Below are positions 11,862 through 28,870 of a stretch of DNA of 64,000 bases, piece after piece; the stretch's first letter is position 1; each line of letters starts with the position of its first letter. Where the stretch lies: the NCBI RefSeq assembly GCF_002994745.2, contig NC_037088.1:62514397-62578396 (forward strand), read 5' to 3'. The notes under the pieces are model-generated. The model ran no database searches and was not told the DNA's origin. It worked only from the letters and a program-made list of their open reading frames with translations. The translations under genes were made by a program, and so were the position numbers. Source of the stretch: Rosa chinensis (lineage: Eukaryota > Streptophyta > Magnoliopsida > Rosales > Rosaceae).

Positions 11862-14587
11862 TGTCCACCACTAAATGATATGGTGTTGGACGCGCTTAAT
11901 GTTGCCTCGTCAAAAACCTTGCCAGGTAACAAAAACCCAATGGGACAAAAACAACCCTGGTCGAAGGAGAAAAAGAGTACAACGTGCATATGTCCTAGGT
12001 AGCATAATTTTCAATGCTCCCCCTTATGAGAATCTCCCTCTGATTGTTGCAAGCTTCAGTCATGTATGTAATAAAATACATGCACCATGTATATTAGATA
12101 TGGTGTGTCGATCACATAGGTGAAACTATGTGTGCTTTGCATAAAGGGGACTCATCAAGAATTGCAATTCCTGCAAAAGGTTAGGGTAATACCAATAAAA
12201 CTATGATAATAAATCTTACCTCAAGTAGAACCAATTTCATATATTCAAATTATAGATATAGATATTAGCAAAGAATAACAATATAAATGAACAACAATTG
12301 ACACATTTACCTTTATATAATATTTCGAGCATTGAAATTTATGTGTAGCATACTTAGCCATAAATATCAATTTGGGTAATTGATAATTTCATATAGGCTC
12401 AATATGAGCTTTAGACAAATTCATAACTTCGCGAAAGTTAAAATATGTTGCAACAGTATGAGTATGATTCGAATTCGATTTCTTAGTCTTGTCATAGTAC
12501 TCATTGAGGCAATAAGTCACTTTGACCATAATTGAATGAGTATGTATGAGCTTTAGACTTTTGATTCTATGAGTAAGCTTTAAGCTCATTCATTTATGGA
12601 CTTGCCTTTGGCAATACGAATCGGTCAAGGATTTGATTAAGCAATATGCTTATAATGACACATAGGATTTGGGAATTTGCTTTTAGCAATTTCCTTTAAG
12701 ATCTTCATATTAGCCAAGACAACATGCCATAAGTCTCTCGTCAATATAACACTGTACTTATAGAAAAGTTGTCGCTCGGAGAAGAACTCCCATGTCTCTA
12801 TAAAGTGAATCGTGTCATAGTGATTTCAATTCACTTTAGTACACCCTTTGTAATTTTTTTAGGGTAGATAAAGTCCAAGTATATCATCACGTTTACAATA
12901 TTTAAATTCATTGGAATTACCTCTTTCCAATTTGGCCAATAGTATGATTTGTCGACACAATGAAACGTGGTAGTATATAGCCCTTGATGATATATAGTTG
13001 CAACTACAGATGACATATCATCAATGATCATCAATTAGAGATCTATCACACATTCAAAATATATGCATGCATTAGCTATAATAAGCTTATTCATATTCGG
13101 TACCCATGCCTCTTTTAGGGCATTTGTTGTCTCTCAAGGACAAATTAATTAAATAATGTGGATCTTTGTATAACCTCATGAAGAGCGTTATAGGGCTTGT
13201 ATAATCTTCCCTTATAGGGAGCTTGATTTGAAACATTGGACTTGGTGGATATATTCCACATAAATTCGCGCCGTTACATTAGTCTTTCCTCCCCCTAACG
13301 GCGGGAAGACTATCAGATTTGACCACACAAAATATGTGTTCATAAATATTAGATTGAAAATCCATTGGTGGGTGGCAGGCCCAAACCAATTTTTAGGTCA
13401 AAAAGATAATGAATTGAGATTTTTTCTCAAAATTAAAATGAGATATGGTAGATAAAATCTCACACCAATTCACATTTTTTATGAACGATATTTCTCCCCC
13501 TAATGGAGGGAGGATTGTCTTATTATAGTGACAACTCGCAACTATGCGATAAATTATAATTTCTGTGTTAGGATGGTTTGCAACTGTTGTTGTATTATAC
13601 AACAATGTAGGATATGTATATAGATGAGTCTACATGACATAGTAATGACACATTAGTCACGCCAAAATAAATTTATTTGGCTCAATGAAATTTTTAATTC
13701 ATGATATAGTATACAGTAGTATACTCATAGTTGATTAATACAACTTAATTTTTGGTGAAAATTTCATCACCAAATATATGCAATGTATTCCACATAGGTA
13801 ACATAATACGAGCTCGATCAGTTGGAGCCGGCCATCAATCAAGATCTGCAGCTCTTGAGATGATTGTTACCGTAGCTTATGGAAGCATCAATTGTGAAAA
13901 ATTATCAACAATTGCAATGGATCATGTCCATAGTTGCATTATATGCATGTAAGACAACTATGTTTGTCATTATATTTATCATGAACATTCATTGTTCAAA
14001 TTGAATTTATTAATGAACACGTGGTTCATATTATTGTTTGACACTGAAAAATGTCAAAATGATATACTCAAATTTCGAGTTTGGGACAGTAGTCCATATG
14101 GGTATAAGTATATACTCCAATAATAATAGATTTAGGGACCATATATAGCCCTCATACTCAAAACATTTGGTTTGAGTCTTCACAATTAGAAGTATGTTCT
14201 AAAAGTGGAGTGAACATAGGTTCACATGTACTCATAAAGAGAAGGGACAAAGGTCCTGACATAATTGGAGATCAAGAAACAAGATGTTTCGATCTATTTG
14301 ATTGTATGACAATCAGTGGAGGAATTTTAAGTCCACATGTAATTGGATCAAAAAACATGTAGTTTGGATCTCATTAGAAATTGATAATGTTATATCAAAT
14401 AATAAGAGGAAATCAAATTGAAGTAGTCAAACTAATAAAAATACATACCTCGATTCTGTAGGAAATATAACTAATATTGTTGATATCAATTGGTGAGTAA
14501 CAGAATATTCCAAAATAGAGACAGATTCACTTAGAGTCAATAATTGAAACATGCATTAATATAACATTATAACAAAATAATCAAAAA
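11862..14587. other. Non-coding interior of the retroelement
   Basis: The stretch beside the left LTR is the Copia 3' region; its complement reads towards the polypurine tract. The rest is AT-rich with only short frames and no recognisable pol domains. Confidence 0.5.
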
Positions 14588-14661
14588 TCCGTTGTAGTGT
14601 AATTGGTTAGGATATTTGGTTCTCACCCAAAAAGACCTGGGTTCAAGTCCCAGCGATGGAA
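14588..14661 (+). tRNA. tRNA-Glu (CTC)-like gene inside the retroelement
   Basis: The sequence starts TCCGTTGTAG and ends in a T-arm CTGGG-TTCAAGT-CCCAG, a pairing acceptor strand CGATGGA and discriminator A. The anticodon arm is TTTGG / TTCTCAC / CCAAA with anticodon CTC at 14622-14624. The acceptor stem closes with two G-T pairs, and one D-stem pair is mismatched. Compared with the usual plant form as I recall it (TTCGG/CCGAA), the anticodon stem carries a paired, compensating change. A run of six T (14675-14680) follows, a possible RNA polymerase III terminator. It is a real or only slightly decayed tRNA gene; no intron is seen. Confidence 0.75.
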
Positions 14662-15098
14662 AATAATTTTGTTATTTTTTCACACACGACATAATCATAT
14701 GGGGTAGATATGACAAAAATAATCATAAATAATAAATGTTTATTATGATCACATAAAATAAATAACTATGGTAAGTATCAAATAATGGTAATAGGATGAG
14801 TTACTTAACAATAATTACTGGAGAATGGTTATCAAATTGATAATAAAATGAGTTATTAATAACAATAACTACAAGATAATGGCAATTAAAAATATTATCA
14901 TGATAATTGTAACTCTTGCAACAAATTCTCATGACAAATTCAGTCATCAAATAATTGTTATAAAGATAATTTAAACATAATAAATGTGATTAAACTATAA
15001 AGATAATGAAATGTAATTACGTTTAATCGATGCCAAAACATAGGCTTAAAATGACTAAACAAAATAAATAGAGACAAAAAAAATGCCTTAACATAGGC

Positions 15099-15592
15099 TT
15101 AAAATTTATCGGTGTCAAGAAAACCGCCACTGATCATGTAATCAATATGTTTTCCATTGTCCACAAAAAAATCAGAGACTTTGAACTTGTTATCTTCACT
15201 GACAGATTCTCCACATAATTTTAGTTGGGAGGTAATCATATGTTTAACGGAATTGAAAATCAGTGATAGATTTAAAGTTCTGAAGGAGCAAAATGCGTCC
15301 ATTCATATCGTGCTCTAGATAGAACAATGGTTTTCTGGTGAGCAAATCAATCAGCTAATGATTGCCAAATCTCAAGTGGATCTTTCACCATAAGGTAATC
15401 ATCTTTTAGGATTTTATCAAGATGATAACGCAAGAAAATCATAGGCTTGGCGGGATCTTGCACAGATGACTTATTGTCAACTTTGATGGCATTAATTTCC
15501 AAGGTTTTTAGCCATAAGGTGAATTTCAGCATCAAATAGTTCTTGCCAGAAATTTTAAGAGGAACAAAGTCCAATTTTGTCAGATGCATCAT
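15099..15592 (-). pseudogene. Decayed Copia gag
   Basis: The minus-strand frame 15592-15347 reads LDFVPLKISGKNYL, then AKPMIFLRYHLD and DPLEIWQSL, the order found in plant Copia gag (UBN2/Retrotran_gag_2) proteins. After frame breaks, a second piece (15302-15099) contains ITSQLKLCGE, another hallmark of the same domain. No zinc knuckle or downstream polyprotein remains. Confidence 0.75.
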
Positions 15593-16058
15593 CTTTCTAC
15601 AAACAGAAAAGATGAGATATATTAGAATCCATAATTATTAGAACAATATGTTCTATGAAAAATTCATATGCGAAACAAACGTTTCGAAGAGTTCATAAAT
15701 ATGAACAATGGATCCCATAGGGAACACACGAGAAAAACATTCGTGTGATGTCTATAGAACCATAGGTTCTAAGACTACTCGGTCAGAGGACTCGAGTCTT
15801 GAGCAATGGAACTTGTAGTTCTCATTGTCGCATATGAAATATAAATTTTCAACAATTATATTATATAAAAGATATATACCAATATATGTAAATGATCGCA
15901 TAAAGAAAATTGATATTCATCAAGGAGAGAAAGAAGAAAAACTCATAGATCATTAACCTTGGTCATAAGCAATTCTGTTGCACCATAAGGCTTGCGGATC
16001 ATCATGGAGTTCAAAGAAGAAGAAGAAGAAAAATAAGAGCAAATTCGTGCTGATAACG

Positions 16059-16231
16059 TGTTATAAACTAGAGAATATGAGAGAGATAGAAGAGAGAAAC
16101 AGAGTATGGAGGAGATAGAAGTGTGTATTTCATTCTCATTAGACCCCTTTATATAGGAGTACTGTTTACATCATAAGGACATAACTAATGAGTATTTACA
16201 GTGGACAGCCACATTTATATAATATTTATAA

Positions 16232-16233
<2 letters not shown>
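16059..16233 (-). repeat. LTR (5' LTR in element orientation)
   Basis: 175 bp, 173 identical to the other LTR. The outermost dinucleotide is GA rather than CA on the plus strand, so the canonical TG...CA end is broken at this edge, probably by mutation after insertion. Confidence 0.85.

Positions 16234-16269
<36 letters not shown>
16234..16269. repeat. (AT)n microsatellite at the retroelement edge
   Basis: About 36 bp of alternating A and T directly after the right LTR. It overlaps the presumed ATATA target duplication, which makes that duplication less certain. Confidence 0.85.
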
Positions 16270-16271
<2 letters not shown>

Positions 16272-16675
16272 TCTTATTTGGGGCAATAGACGTCTATTCG
16301 AAGCAATAAATCTTTCCCACGACCTATGAAATTTCTAACGATCTCTTTGGAAATCTCTGGCGAGGTTTTCAAAAAAATCTGATGGGTGGCCGCCAGTGAT
16401 CGAACTTTTGACAGAATCCTGTGACCGGTGACTGGATTCAGGCAAAAGTTGGTCGGAATTCGGCGGCTTATGACAGGACTCCGGCGAAGTCTCTTTTGAT
16501 TTCTCTCTCTCTCTCTCTCTCTTAGTAAGAGAGTGAGAGTAAAATAATCTCAAAAAAAAAAACAAAAAAAAACTCTATGGAGTATTAGGGAAGACCTTCT
16601 TAGAGGGGATTAAAAAAACTTAATGGAATAAGTGGGAAAAAAATCTCTAGAATTGATGTAAATGGACAAAATCCC
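16270..16675 (-). mobile_element. GACGTC-palindrome repeat element, copy 1 (inverted)
   Basis: Reverse complement of the element at 24197-24990. Shared parts, read on the minus strand, are a GGGATTTTGTCCATTTACA terminus, a TTTTTTTCCCACTTA block, a GGTCTTCCCTAATAC block, a GA microsatellite, a CCGG-rich block and AATAGACGTCTATT (16285-16298). It carries no transposase. Terminal inverted repeats were not found, so the class is undetermined. Confidence 0.65.
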
Positions 16676-16690
16676 AAAAAAAAAAAAAAA

Positions 16691-17308
16691 AGCCAAACGC
16701 GGCCTTGTATCACTTGCCGTTATTCTCTTACATAAGCATTCCACATTTCCACAACCTCCGCTTTGTATTCTTTACGGCGTATTATACAGCATAGCTTTAT
16801 CTTACTGCTGGGTTTACGAACTAATGAATCATAAGCAAAGCGATTTGAGGCATTCTAAATTTCCAGCTAATGGTCGAGTTGCTCTTAGACAACAAGATAT
16901 ATATGAGAAAGAATATGATAGCCTACCTGCCGATTTTGAAGAGCTCACAAACAAAACAAGGGTACAAAATTTTCTTCTACTGAAACGATATATACAAGAA
17001 ACTCGCGCGGTTAAGACTGAAAAGAAAAAGAAAAAAGAAAAAAACTAAACAAGATCATTTGCAGTGGAATGAAATGCAACGAATAAGTGAATGACACTAA
17101 CTAGACTAGCTTCAAAATCAGCCTACCTTTGCCTTCAGGAAGAACAACTGTTATTCACCGAATGGATGAGGCACTTACTGAACCATTCAAGTCAAAAGAC
17201 TTTCTTCAAGAGACTATATTTGAAGACATGCAGGTGATAGTAAGCTGATACTGAGAGCACTAGGTTGGAGCCTATAGGGGGTAAAAGCTTATAGCAGAAT
17301 TTCTATTG
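16691..17308 (+). other. Intergenic, unassigned 128-codon open frame
   Basis: An open frame (16662-17048) contains DIYEKEYDSLPADFEELTNK and ends in a lysine-rich tail. It looks protein-like for about 60 residues, but I recognise no family. It starts in an A-rich tract at the edge of the repeat, so it is probably a fragment. The part near 17100-17308 is likely 3' UTR of the minus-strand kinase gene. Confidence 0.3.
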
Positions 17309-23738
<6,430 letters not shown>

Positions 23739-24196
23739 GGAGAGAAGGTTTCGGGTTTGGACTCGGGTTCGGATTCTTCATGGGAATTTGGGGGATTGAG
23801 AGAGAAAGATAGATTAGAGGAAGAGAGATCAGTGTGTTGGGTATTATTTCGCGCGAAATGGGGATGGAGCGTTAGAGAGTGACACGAATTATGTGTTTTC
23901 GGTTAAGGGGTTTGAAACGTGCTTCCCGCTAAGCATGTAACTGGCCGCGTTCCGCTGTGGTCGTCACTACCGTAATCCGATGGGGGTGTGGAAACGGATC
24001 ATGATGACCACTACACATTGGGCTTTCGTAGCCCGGCGAATAGGGCACCTGACATACCTTGGGGTTGGCTCAACTGCCCAAGTGGTGATGGAGGGTTAAA
24101 AGTGAGTTAAGATAGGTGAAATATTCGAAATTTGTTAATCGATTGTTGGTTTGTGATTTGTACTCCTCAATTAAGTTGGTCGATGTATTCTATGAA
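23739..24196 (-). promoter_or_regulatory. 5' region of the IREH1-like gene
   Basis: Upstream of the ATG on the minus strand the sequence is pyrimidine-rich (complement of GAGAGAGAAAGATAGATTAG near 23798), typical of a plant leader. No TATA box is obvious. The flank turns into repeat sequence at 24197. Confidence 0.35.
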
Positions 24197-24372
24197 GGGT
24201 TTTTGTCCATTTACACCATTTTTAGAGATTTTTTTCCCACTTACCCCACTAAGTTTTTTTAATTCCCTCTTACCCAAAACACTCTAAGGAGGTCTTCCCT
24301 AATACCCCATTAAGATTTTTTTTTTTGTTTTTATTATTTTTTTAATACAATTTTACCCTCACCTTTGTTACT

Positions 24373-24373
<1 letters not shown>

Positions 24374-24420
<47 letters not shown>
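24374..24420. repeat. (GA)n microsatellite
   Basis: Forty-seven bases of uninterrupted GA repeats within the repeat element. Confidence 0.95.
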
Positions 24421-24423
<3 letters not shown>

Positions 24424-24518
24424 GAAGAGAGAGAAACCATAGGGGACTTCGCCGGATTCCGGTCACCGGCCGCCGGATTCCGATCACCGGCTACCACCCA
24501 CCGGAAAGTTTTTTTGCC

Positions 24519-24955
24519 CCCAATAGACGTCTATTGCCCCCTAATAGACGACTATCAGCCATGTATTGCCCCCAATAGACGACTATCAGCCATGTATTGC
24601 CCCCCAATAGACGTCTATTGCCCCCAATAAAGGGGCAATAGACGTCTATCGACCATGTATTGCCTCCCAATAGACGTCTATTAACCATGTATTGCCCTCC
24701 TAATAGACGACTATCAGCCATGTATTGCCCCCAATAGACGTCTATTGCCCCCAATAGACGTCTATCAGCCATGTATTGCCCCCCAATAGACATCTATCAG
24801 CCATGTATTGCCCCCCAATAGACGTCTACTATCCCCCATCCTAAATTTAGACAAATAAAACTTTGATTACAGAAAAAAAAACAAGGAGATTACATCAATT
24901 CAAAATGTCTATTGCCCTCCAATAGACGCTTTAACATACGTCTATTGCCCCAATA
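24519..24955. repeat. Palindromic minisatellite of AATAGACGTCTATT units
   Basis: About twelve units, spaced roughly 20-35 bp, each built on AATAGACG(T/A)CTAT followed either by TGCCCCC or by CAGCCATGTATTGCCCCC. The core CAATAGACGTCTATTG is a perfect 16-bp palindrome centred on GACGTC. Variants (GACGACTATC, GACATCTATC) are themselves repeated, showing unit-level duplication. Single copies also occur at 11628-11641 and 16285-16298. Confidence 0.85.
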
Positions 24956-25046
24956 GAACTTTTTTTTTTTTACCTTTTTCTTTCCTCCCCGGCTTTCTGC
25001 CTCAATTTTACCAAAAAAAAAAAAAGATTTGGGCACCCAAACTCAC

Positions 25047-25690
25047 AACACTACTGAAATAATGTACTCTCTGCTGTCTCATATCTTCTCCTATCTCTGC
25101 GCAAATATTGAATTCTCCCAATTCTTGCTTCAGTGCATCCACCTATATAATTAATAAAGAGGACAAGATGAAATTCAATAGCTAGCCAGAGAGACGAGTT
25201 AAAATAAACAAGTGTATATACTATATAGATATCTGATTAAGCTTACTCGGTCTTAGGCCTTCATTTCAAATCCAAGTCAATAGCACAAAACAAAGAACTC
25301 ACCTTGAATCAGGCCAGCGCCGGCGCAATTGGCCATAGCCGACGGTAGTGTTCATTCCAACAGGTTGTGGTCTAGCGTCGAAGCTCGCCGGAACCCAACT
25401 GAAAAACTGATTGTACGAGCCGAAGGTGAGTCAGGTTGGCGATGCTCCTCAGAATCTCGCCGGAAAGAGTGGACTGGAAACAACTCACCAGCGGTGGAGT
25501 TAGGCCAGAGAATGGAGCAAGACTCGGCAAAGGCCAAATCGCCGTTGCAGAGGAGAGAGAGAGAGAGAGAGCGCAGAGGAGAGAGAGAAGGGAGACGGCG
25601 CGGTCGCGGTCGTCGAACTGGTGGCCAGAGAGAGAGAGGGAGTTGAGGTCGAGGGAGGGCGGTCGTCGTCGTCTTCAAGCGTGAATGCCA
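25047..25690 (-). pseudogene. Fragments of an unidentified minus-strand gene
   Basis: An open exon at 25142-25047 is bounded by TATATAG and GTGAGT and encodes 32 residues including VDALKQELGEFNICAEIGED. Upstream on the same strand a possible first exon starts at the ATG near 25690 with MAFTLEDDDDRPPST and then enters a CT-rich low-complexity stretch whose length disturbs the frame. Another open segment with a GTGAGT donor lies near 25320-25430. The downstream part of the gene is missing where the palindromic repeat begins. I do not recognise the family. It may be a truncated gene or a captured piece. Confidence 0.35.
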
Positions 25691-25984
25691 TCGCTGCGCC
25701 GGATGTGGAGATCGGAGATCGGAGATCGGAGAGAGAGAAACTGGATCTGGTTAATTCATTTGAATTATTTTGGTGGAGGTAGAAATTCTTGGCCACTAAA
25801 GGTAGGCAATTCATTCATCTCTCCGTTTTTTGTTACTGTTCAAAGAAATTATCAAGCACGTCCGAGAGCACACTGAAGATTTTCTTCAGTCTTTGGGTTA
25901 TCCCAAATGGTGATGAATTAGTTGAAGATTCAATTACAATTAGGCTAGAATAGAGCTTTTTTTCTTTTCTTAAATCGAAAAAGT

Positions 25985-26431
25985 TAGCCGTATTACTAAA
26001 TTTCCGCAAACAGAATAAAAATGACACGGCTACAATAATTATCAGAAAGAATCATTTTGCGGATTACAAAATTAGATTACAATTTAGCTAGAATAGAGTT
26101 TCGATTCTGCATGACGGAAGAAAAATAAATATTATTATGCTCTTCCTATTAGATACTTCGAATTCAGCGTATACCCGTATCCAAACCCAACCCGTATGGC
26201 ACACACACGACGCCGTCACTCTAAAGTCTAAACTCGCCCGCCAACAATGCTCAGCCTCCTCCTCCGCAGCTCCGCCTCGAAGCTCCGGCTCCGACCCGCT
26301 TACATATCATGCAATTCGGACCCTCTCCCGACCCTTCGCAACTACTCCTCCACCTCCACCAGTCTCTATGGCTTCCGCCACTTAAACTCCCCCAAAGGCT
26401 TCCAACGCTTCGTCGACGACGCCATCGAAAG
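25985..26431 (+). other. Duplicate of the MIP promoter and first exon (copy 1)
   Basis: This segment repeats 31551-31975 with only small differences. It contains an intact first coding exon at 26247-26431 (ATG, 185 nt), encoding an N-terminal targeting sequence that begins MLSLLLRSSASKLRLRPAYI. The exon differs from the downstream copy at four bases, two of them silent. It ends GAAAG|GTAAGA, a consensus splice donor in the same phase as the MIP exon 2 acceptor at 32055. It could serve as an alternative, or the ancestral, first exon of MIP with a 5.6-kb intron. Confidence 0.8.
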
Positions 26432-26540
26432 GTAAGAATCTGATTTGTTCATTCGCCAGCAATCGTCCAACGCCGTCGTGTTAGCCCTTCACCCAAACCC
26501 CAGTCACGGCGGTACCAGTCCGACGAACCTATAACTGAGC

Positions 26541-26826
26541 TGTTAGAACTCAAACCTTTGCACTGGAACTCACATAATTGGGAGAATGAATCACACCTTT
26601 ATTGAATCACAAACTTTGGCTTATATAACGCCCTTTTACAATAGAAAGAAGCAGATAACAACCCACGAACTAACATTCCTAAGAACGTGGTTTACTAGCT
26701 AAGATCAAATCAAACTAAAACAAGAACTCCCTAAGAATAGGGATTATTAACAGAAAGCAGTAAAACAGAACCGTAAAAGCATTAAACTGTCCAGATGATT
26801 TGTTACGTGAACCCCAAGTCTCATCA
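26541..26826 (-). repeat. LTR (3' LTR of the copia element)
   Basis: Begins TGTTAGAACTC and ends CTCATCA. 280 of 286 bases are shared with the partner; five of the six differences are transitions. Confidence 0.93.
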
Positions 26827-26858
26827 TTTCCTCCCTTAAACTGCATTGCATACAGCAA

Positions 26859-28820
26859 TCAGTTTACTTGATCATCTAGCATTCTGCACACTCCAAGCAG
26901 GTCTCTCAATTTCTCAAAACTATCCAGCTTCAAGGCCTTTGTCATAATGTCTGCCACCTGGTTTTGTGAGCTACAGTATTCAAGTTCAACAACACCATCT
27001 TTACAAAGATCACGAAGGAAGTGAAATCTGATATCAATGTGTTTACTTCTTCCGTGCATCACAGGGTTTCTTGACAACTTAATAGTTGAACTATTATCAC
27101 AGAAAATTATGGTAGACTTACTTTGTTTGCAGCTCAGTTTCTCAAGCACTCTTCTCATCCACACACCTTGGCAGGCACATATAGCTGCAGAAATGAATTC
27201 AGCTTCCGTAGTAGAAAGGGTGACCACTGGTTGCTTCTTGGAGCTCCATGCCACTGCCCCATCACTCATCATGAAGACATACCCGAAAGTACTTCTTCGA
27301 TCATCAACATCACCCGCATAATCACTATCAGAAAAAGCCACCAATTCTTCACCATTTTCAGCTCCTCTTTTGTACCCAACACCTAGCCCCACAGTCCCTC
27401 TTATGTACCTTAAAATTCTTTTGATAGCTTGCATATGAAGTTCAGTAGGTTTTTCCATGTACCTACTGACTAGGCTAACAACATACATGAGATCAGGCCT
27501 TGTAACAGTCAAATACATTAAGCTGCCTACCATTTGTTTGTAATGAGTTGAGTCAACACGAACACCTCCTTCATCTTTCATCATTTTGAAACCTGGCACA
27601 ATGGGATTTTTCACTGAGTTTGAGCTTTCCATACCAAACCTTTCTAGTACTTCCTGTGCATACTTACGTTGACTTAAGAAAATTCCTTTTTCATTCTGCA
27701 CAATCTCTACTCCAAGAAAGAACTTCATTTTGCCCAGGTCTGACATATCGAACTTAGACTTCATTGAGACTTTGAACTCCTCAAACATCTTCGAGCTGCT
27801 TCTTGTAAATATCAAGTCATCTACGTACACACTTACAATCAAGATCTCACCATCTCCTCGAGTCTTAACGAACAAAGTATGTTCATTAGGACACCGCTCA
27901 AATCCTTCATCAATGAAGTATGCCTTTAACTTGCTGTACCAGGCCCGAGGGACCTGTTTCAACCCGTATAGAGCTTTTCTGAGCTTGTAGACCCTATGCT
28001 CCTCTCCTTTCTTCTCAAAACCTTGTGGCTGATCTACGTACACATCTTCCTCCAGTTCTCCATGTAGGAACACACTTTTCACGTCTAATTGGTACACACT
28101 CCACCCTCTTTGAGCAGCTAAGGCCAAGATCATCCTGATTGTGTCCCACCTAGCAACCGGAGCAAATACTTCCATATAATCAATGCCGTACTGCTGAGCG
28201 TACCCTTTAGCCACAAGTCGAGCTTTGAATTTATCCACTTCTCCGCTCTCGTTCAACTTTGTTTTGAATATTCATTTTACTCCAATCTTCCTCGCTCCTT
28301 TTGGCAAATCAGTCAATTCCCAAGTACCGTTTCTTTCTATTGCTTTCATCTCAATCTTCATAGCTTCTCTCCACTTCGCACACTTTGCTGCTTCCTCAAA
28401 AGAACTTGGATCATCTGCTGAGGTATAGAACACCATATTTTGCATTTCCTCCTCCTCGGACAAGCCCCCACCTGTGACATAGTCTTGCATCCAGATTGGT
28501 GGTCCCCTATTCCTCTCTTCATCTGGAATTGTTGCTTCAGCTGAGTCATTTGAGGATGAGCTGGTGTTCCCTTGTTCATGTGATTGGTCTGCTTCTTCAC
28601 TTTCTTCGTCACTGCTACTATGCATCTCATGTTCTTCTGATCCCTCTTCATCACTCCAAATAAGTACATTCTTCTTCTCTTCTTCTTCACTTCTGCCCCA
28701 ATCCCATCTTTCACTTTCTTCAAAAATCACATCTCTGCTAACCACGATCTTCTTTGTTGACGGATTATACAACCTGTAGGCCTTTGATCCCTCGCTCAAC
28801 CCTAGCAGTATGCACTTCAT
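26859..28820 (-). pseudogene. copia reverse transcriptase and RNase H
   Basis: The 28820-28272 segment covers the end of integrase and the acidic linker. A stop at 28274-28272 replaces the tryptophan expected in the KWIFKTK motif. The frame then stays open for 465 codons with KARLVAKGYAQ, the polymerase motif YVDDLIF, and the RNase H motifs SDSDYAGD and LSTTEAEF. It ends at 26859, just inside the LTR. Confidence 0.9.
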
Positions 28821-28870
28821 ACTTTTGTCTTCCAGCTTGGTCCTCTTGTGATCGGGAATGTGAACATTTC

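Larger units (their letters stand above)
11675..16233 (-). mobile_element. Non-autonomous Copia-type LTR retroelement, recently inserted
   Basis: Two 175-bp LTRs (11675-11849, 16059-16233) differ at only two positions. They start TGTTAT and end ATAACA, except that the right copy ends ATAAGA. ATATA flanks both sides (11670-11674, 16234-16238), but in AT-rich DNA. Read on the minus strand, the internal region opens near 16058 with CGTTATCAGCACGA, carries a broken gag (15592-15099), and ends with the purine-rich CCAAGGGGGAGTG next to the LTR (about 11850-11861). No protease, integrase or reverse transcriptase is recognisable, so about 3 kb of the interior is non-coding. Movement must have used enzymes from another element. 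Confidence 0.85.
24197..24990 (+). mobile_element. GACGTC-palindrome repeat element, copy 2
   Basis: Begins GGGTTTTTGTCCATTTACAC and continues through the same blocks as copy 1 (16270-16675, inverted), in the same order: poly-T blocks, GA microsatellite, CCGG-rich block, then AATAGACGTCTATT. In this copy the palindrome has expanded into an array of about twelve units. A 60-70-codon frame in the CCGG block (from 24421) is low-complexity and not considered a gene. Confidence 0.65.

Noticed and set aside
16234..16238. ATATA as proof of a target duplication
   Set aside because: It overlaps an AT microsatellite, so the 5-bp match to 11670-11674 could be chance. The element call rests on the LTRs instead.
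24519..24955. CRISPR-like array of repeats and spacers
   Set aside because: Units are palindromic, irregularly spaced and the spacers are themselves repeated. This is a plant nuclear minisatellite.
25329..25814. Several overlapping frames of 80-108 codons on both strands
   Set aside because: Low-complexity translations of a CT/GA-rich tract. Only the splice-bounded pieces noted as gene fragments were kept.
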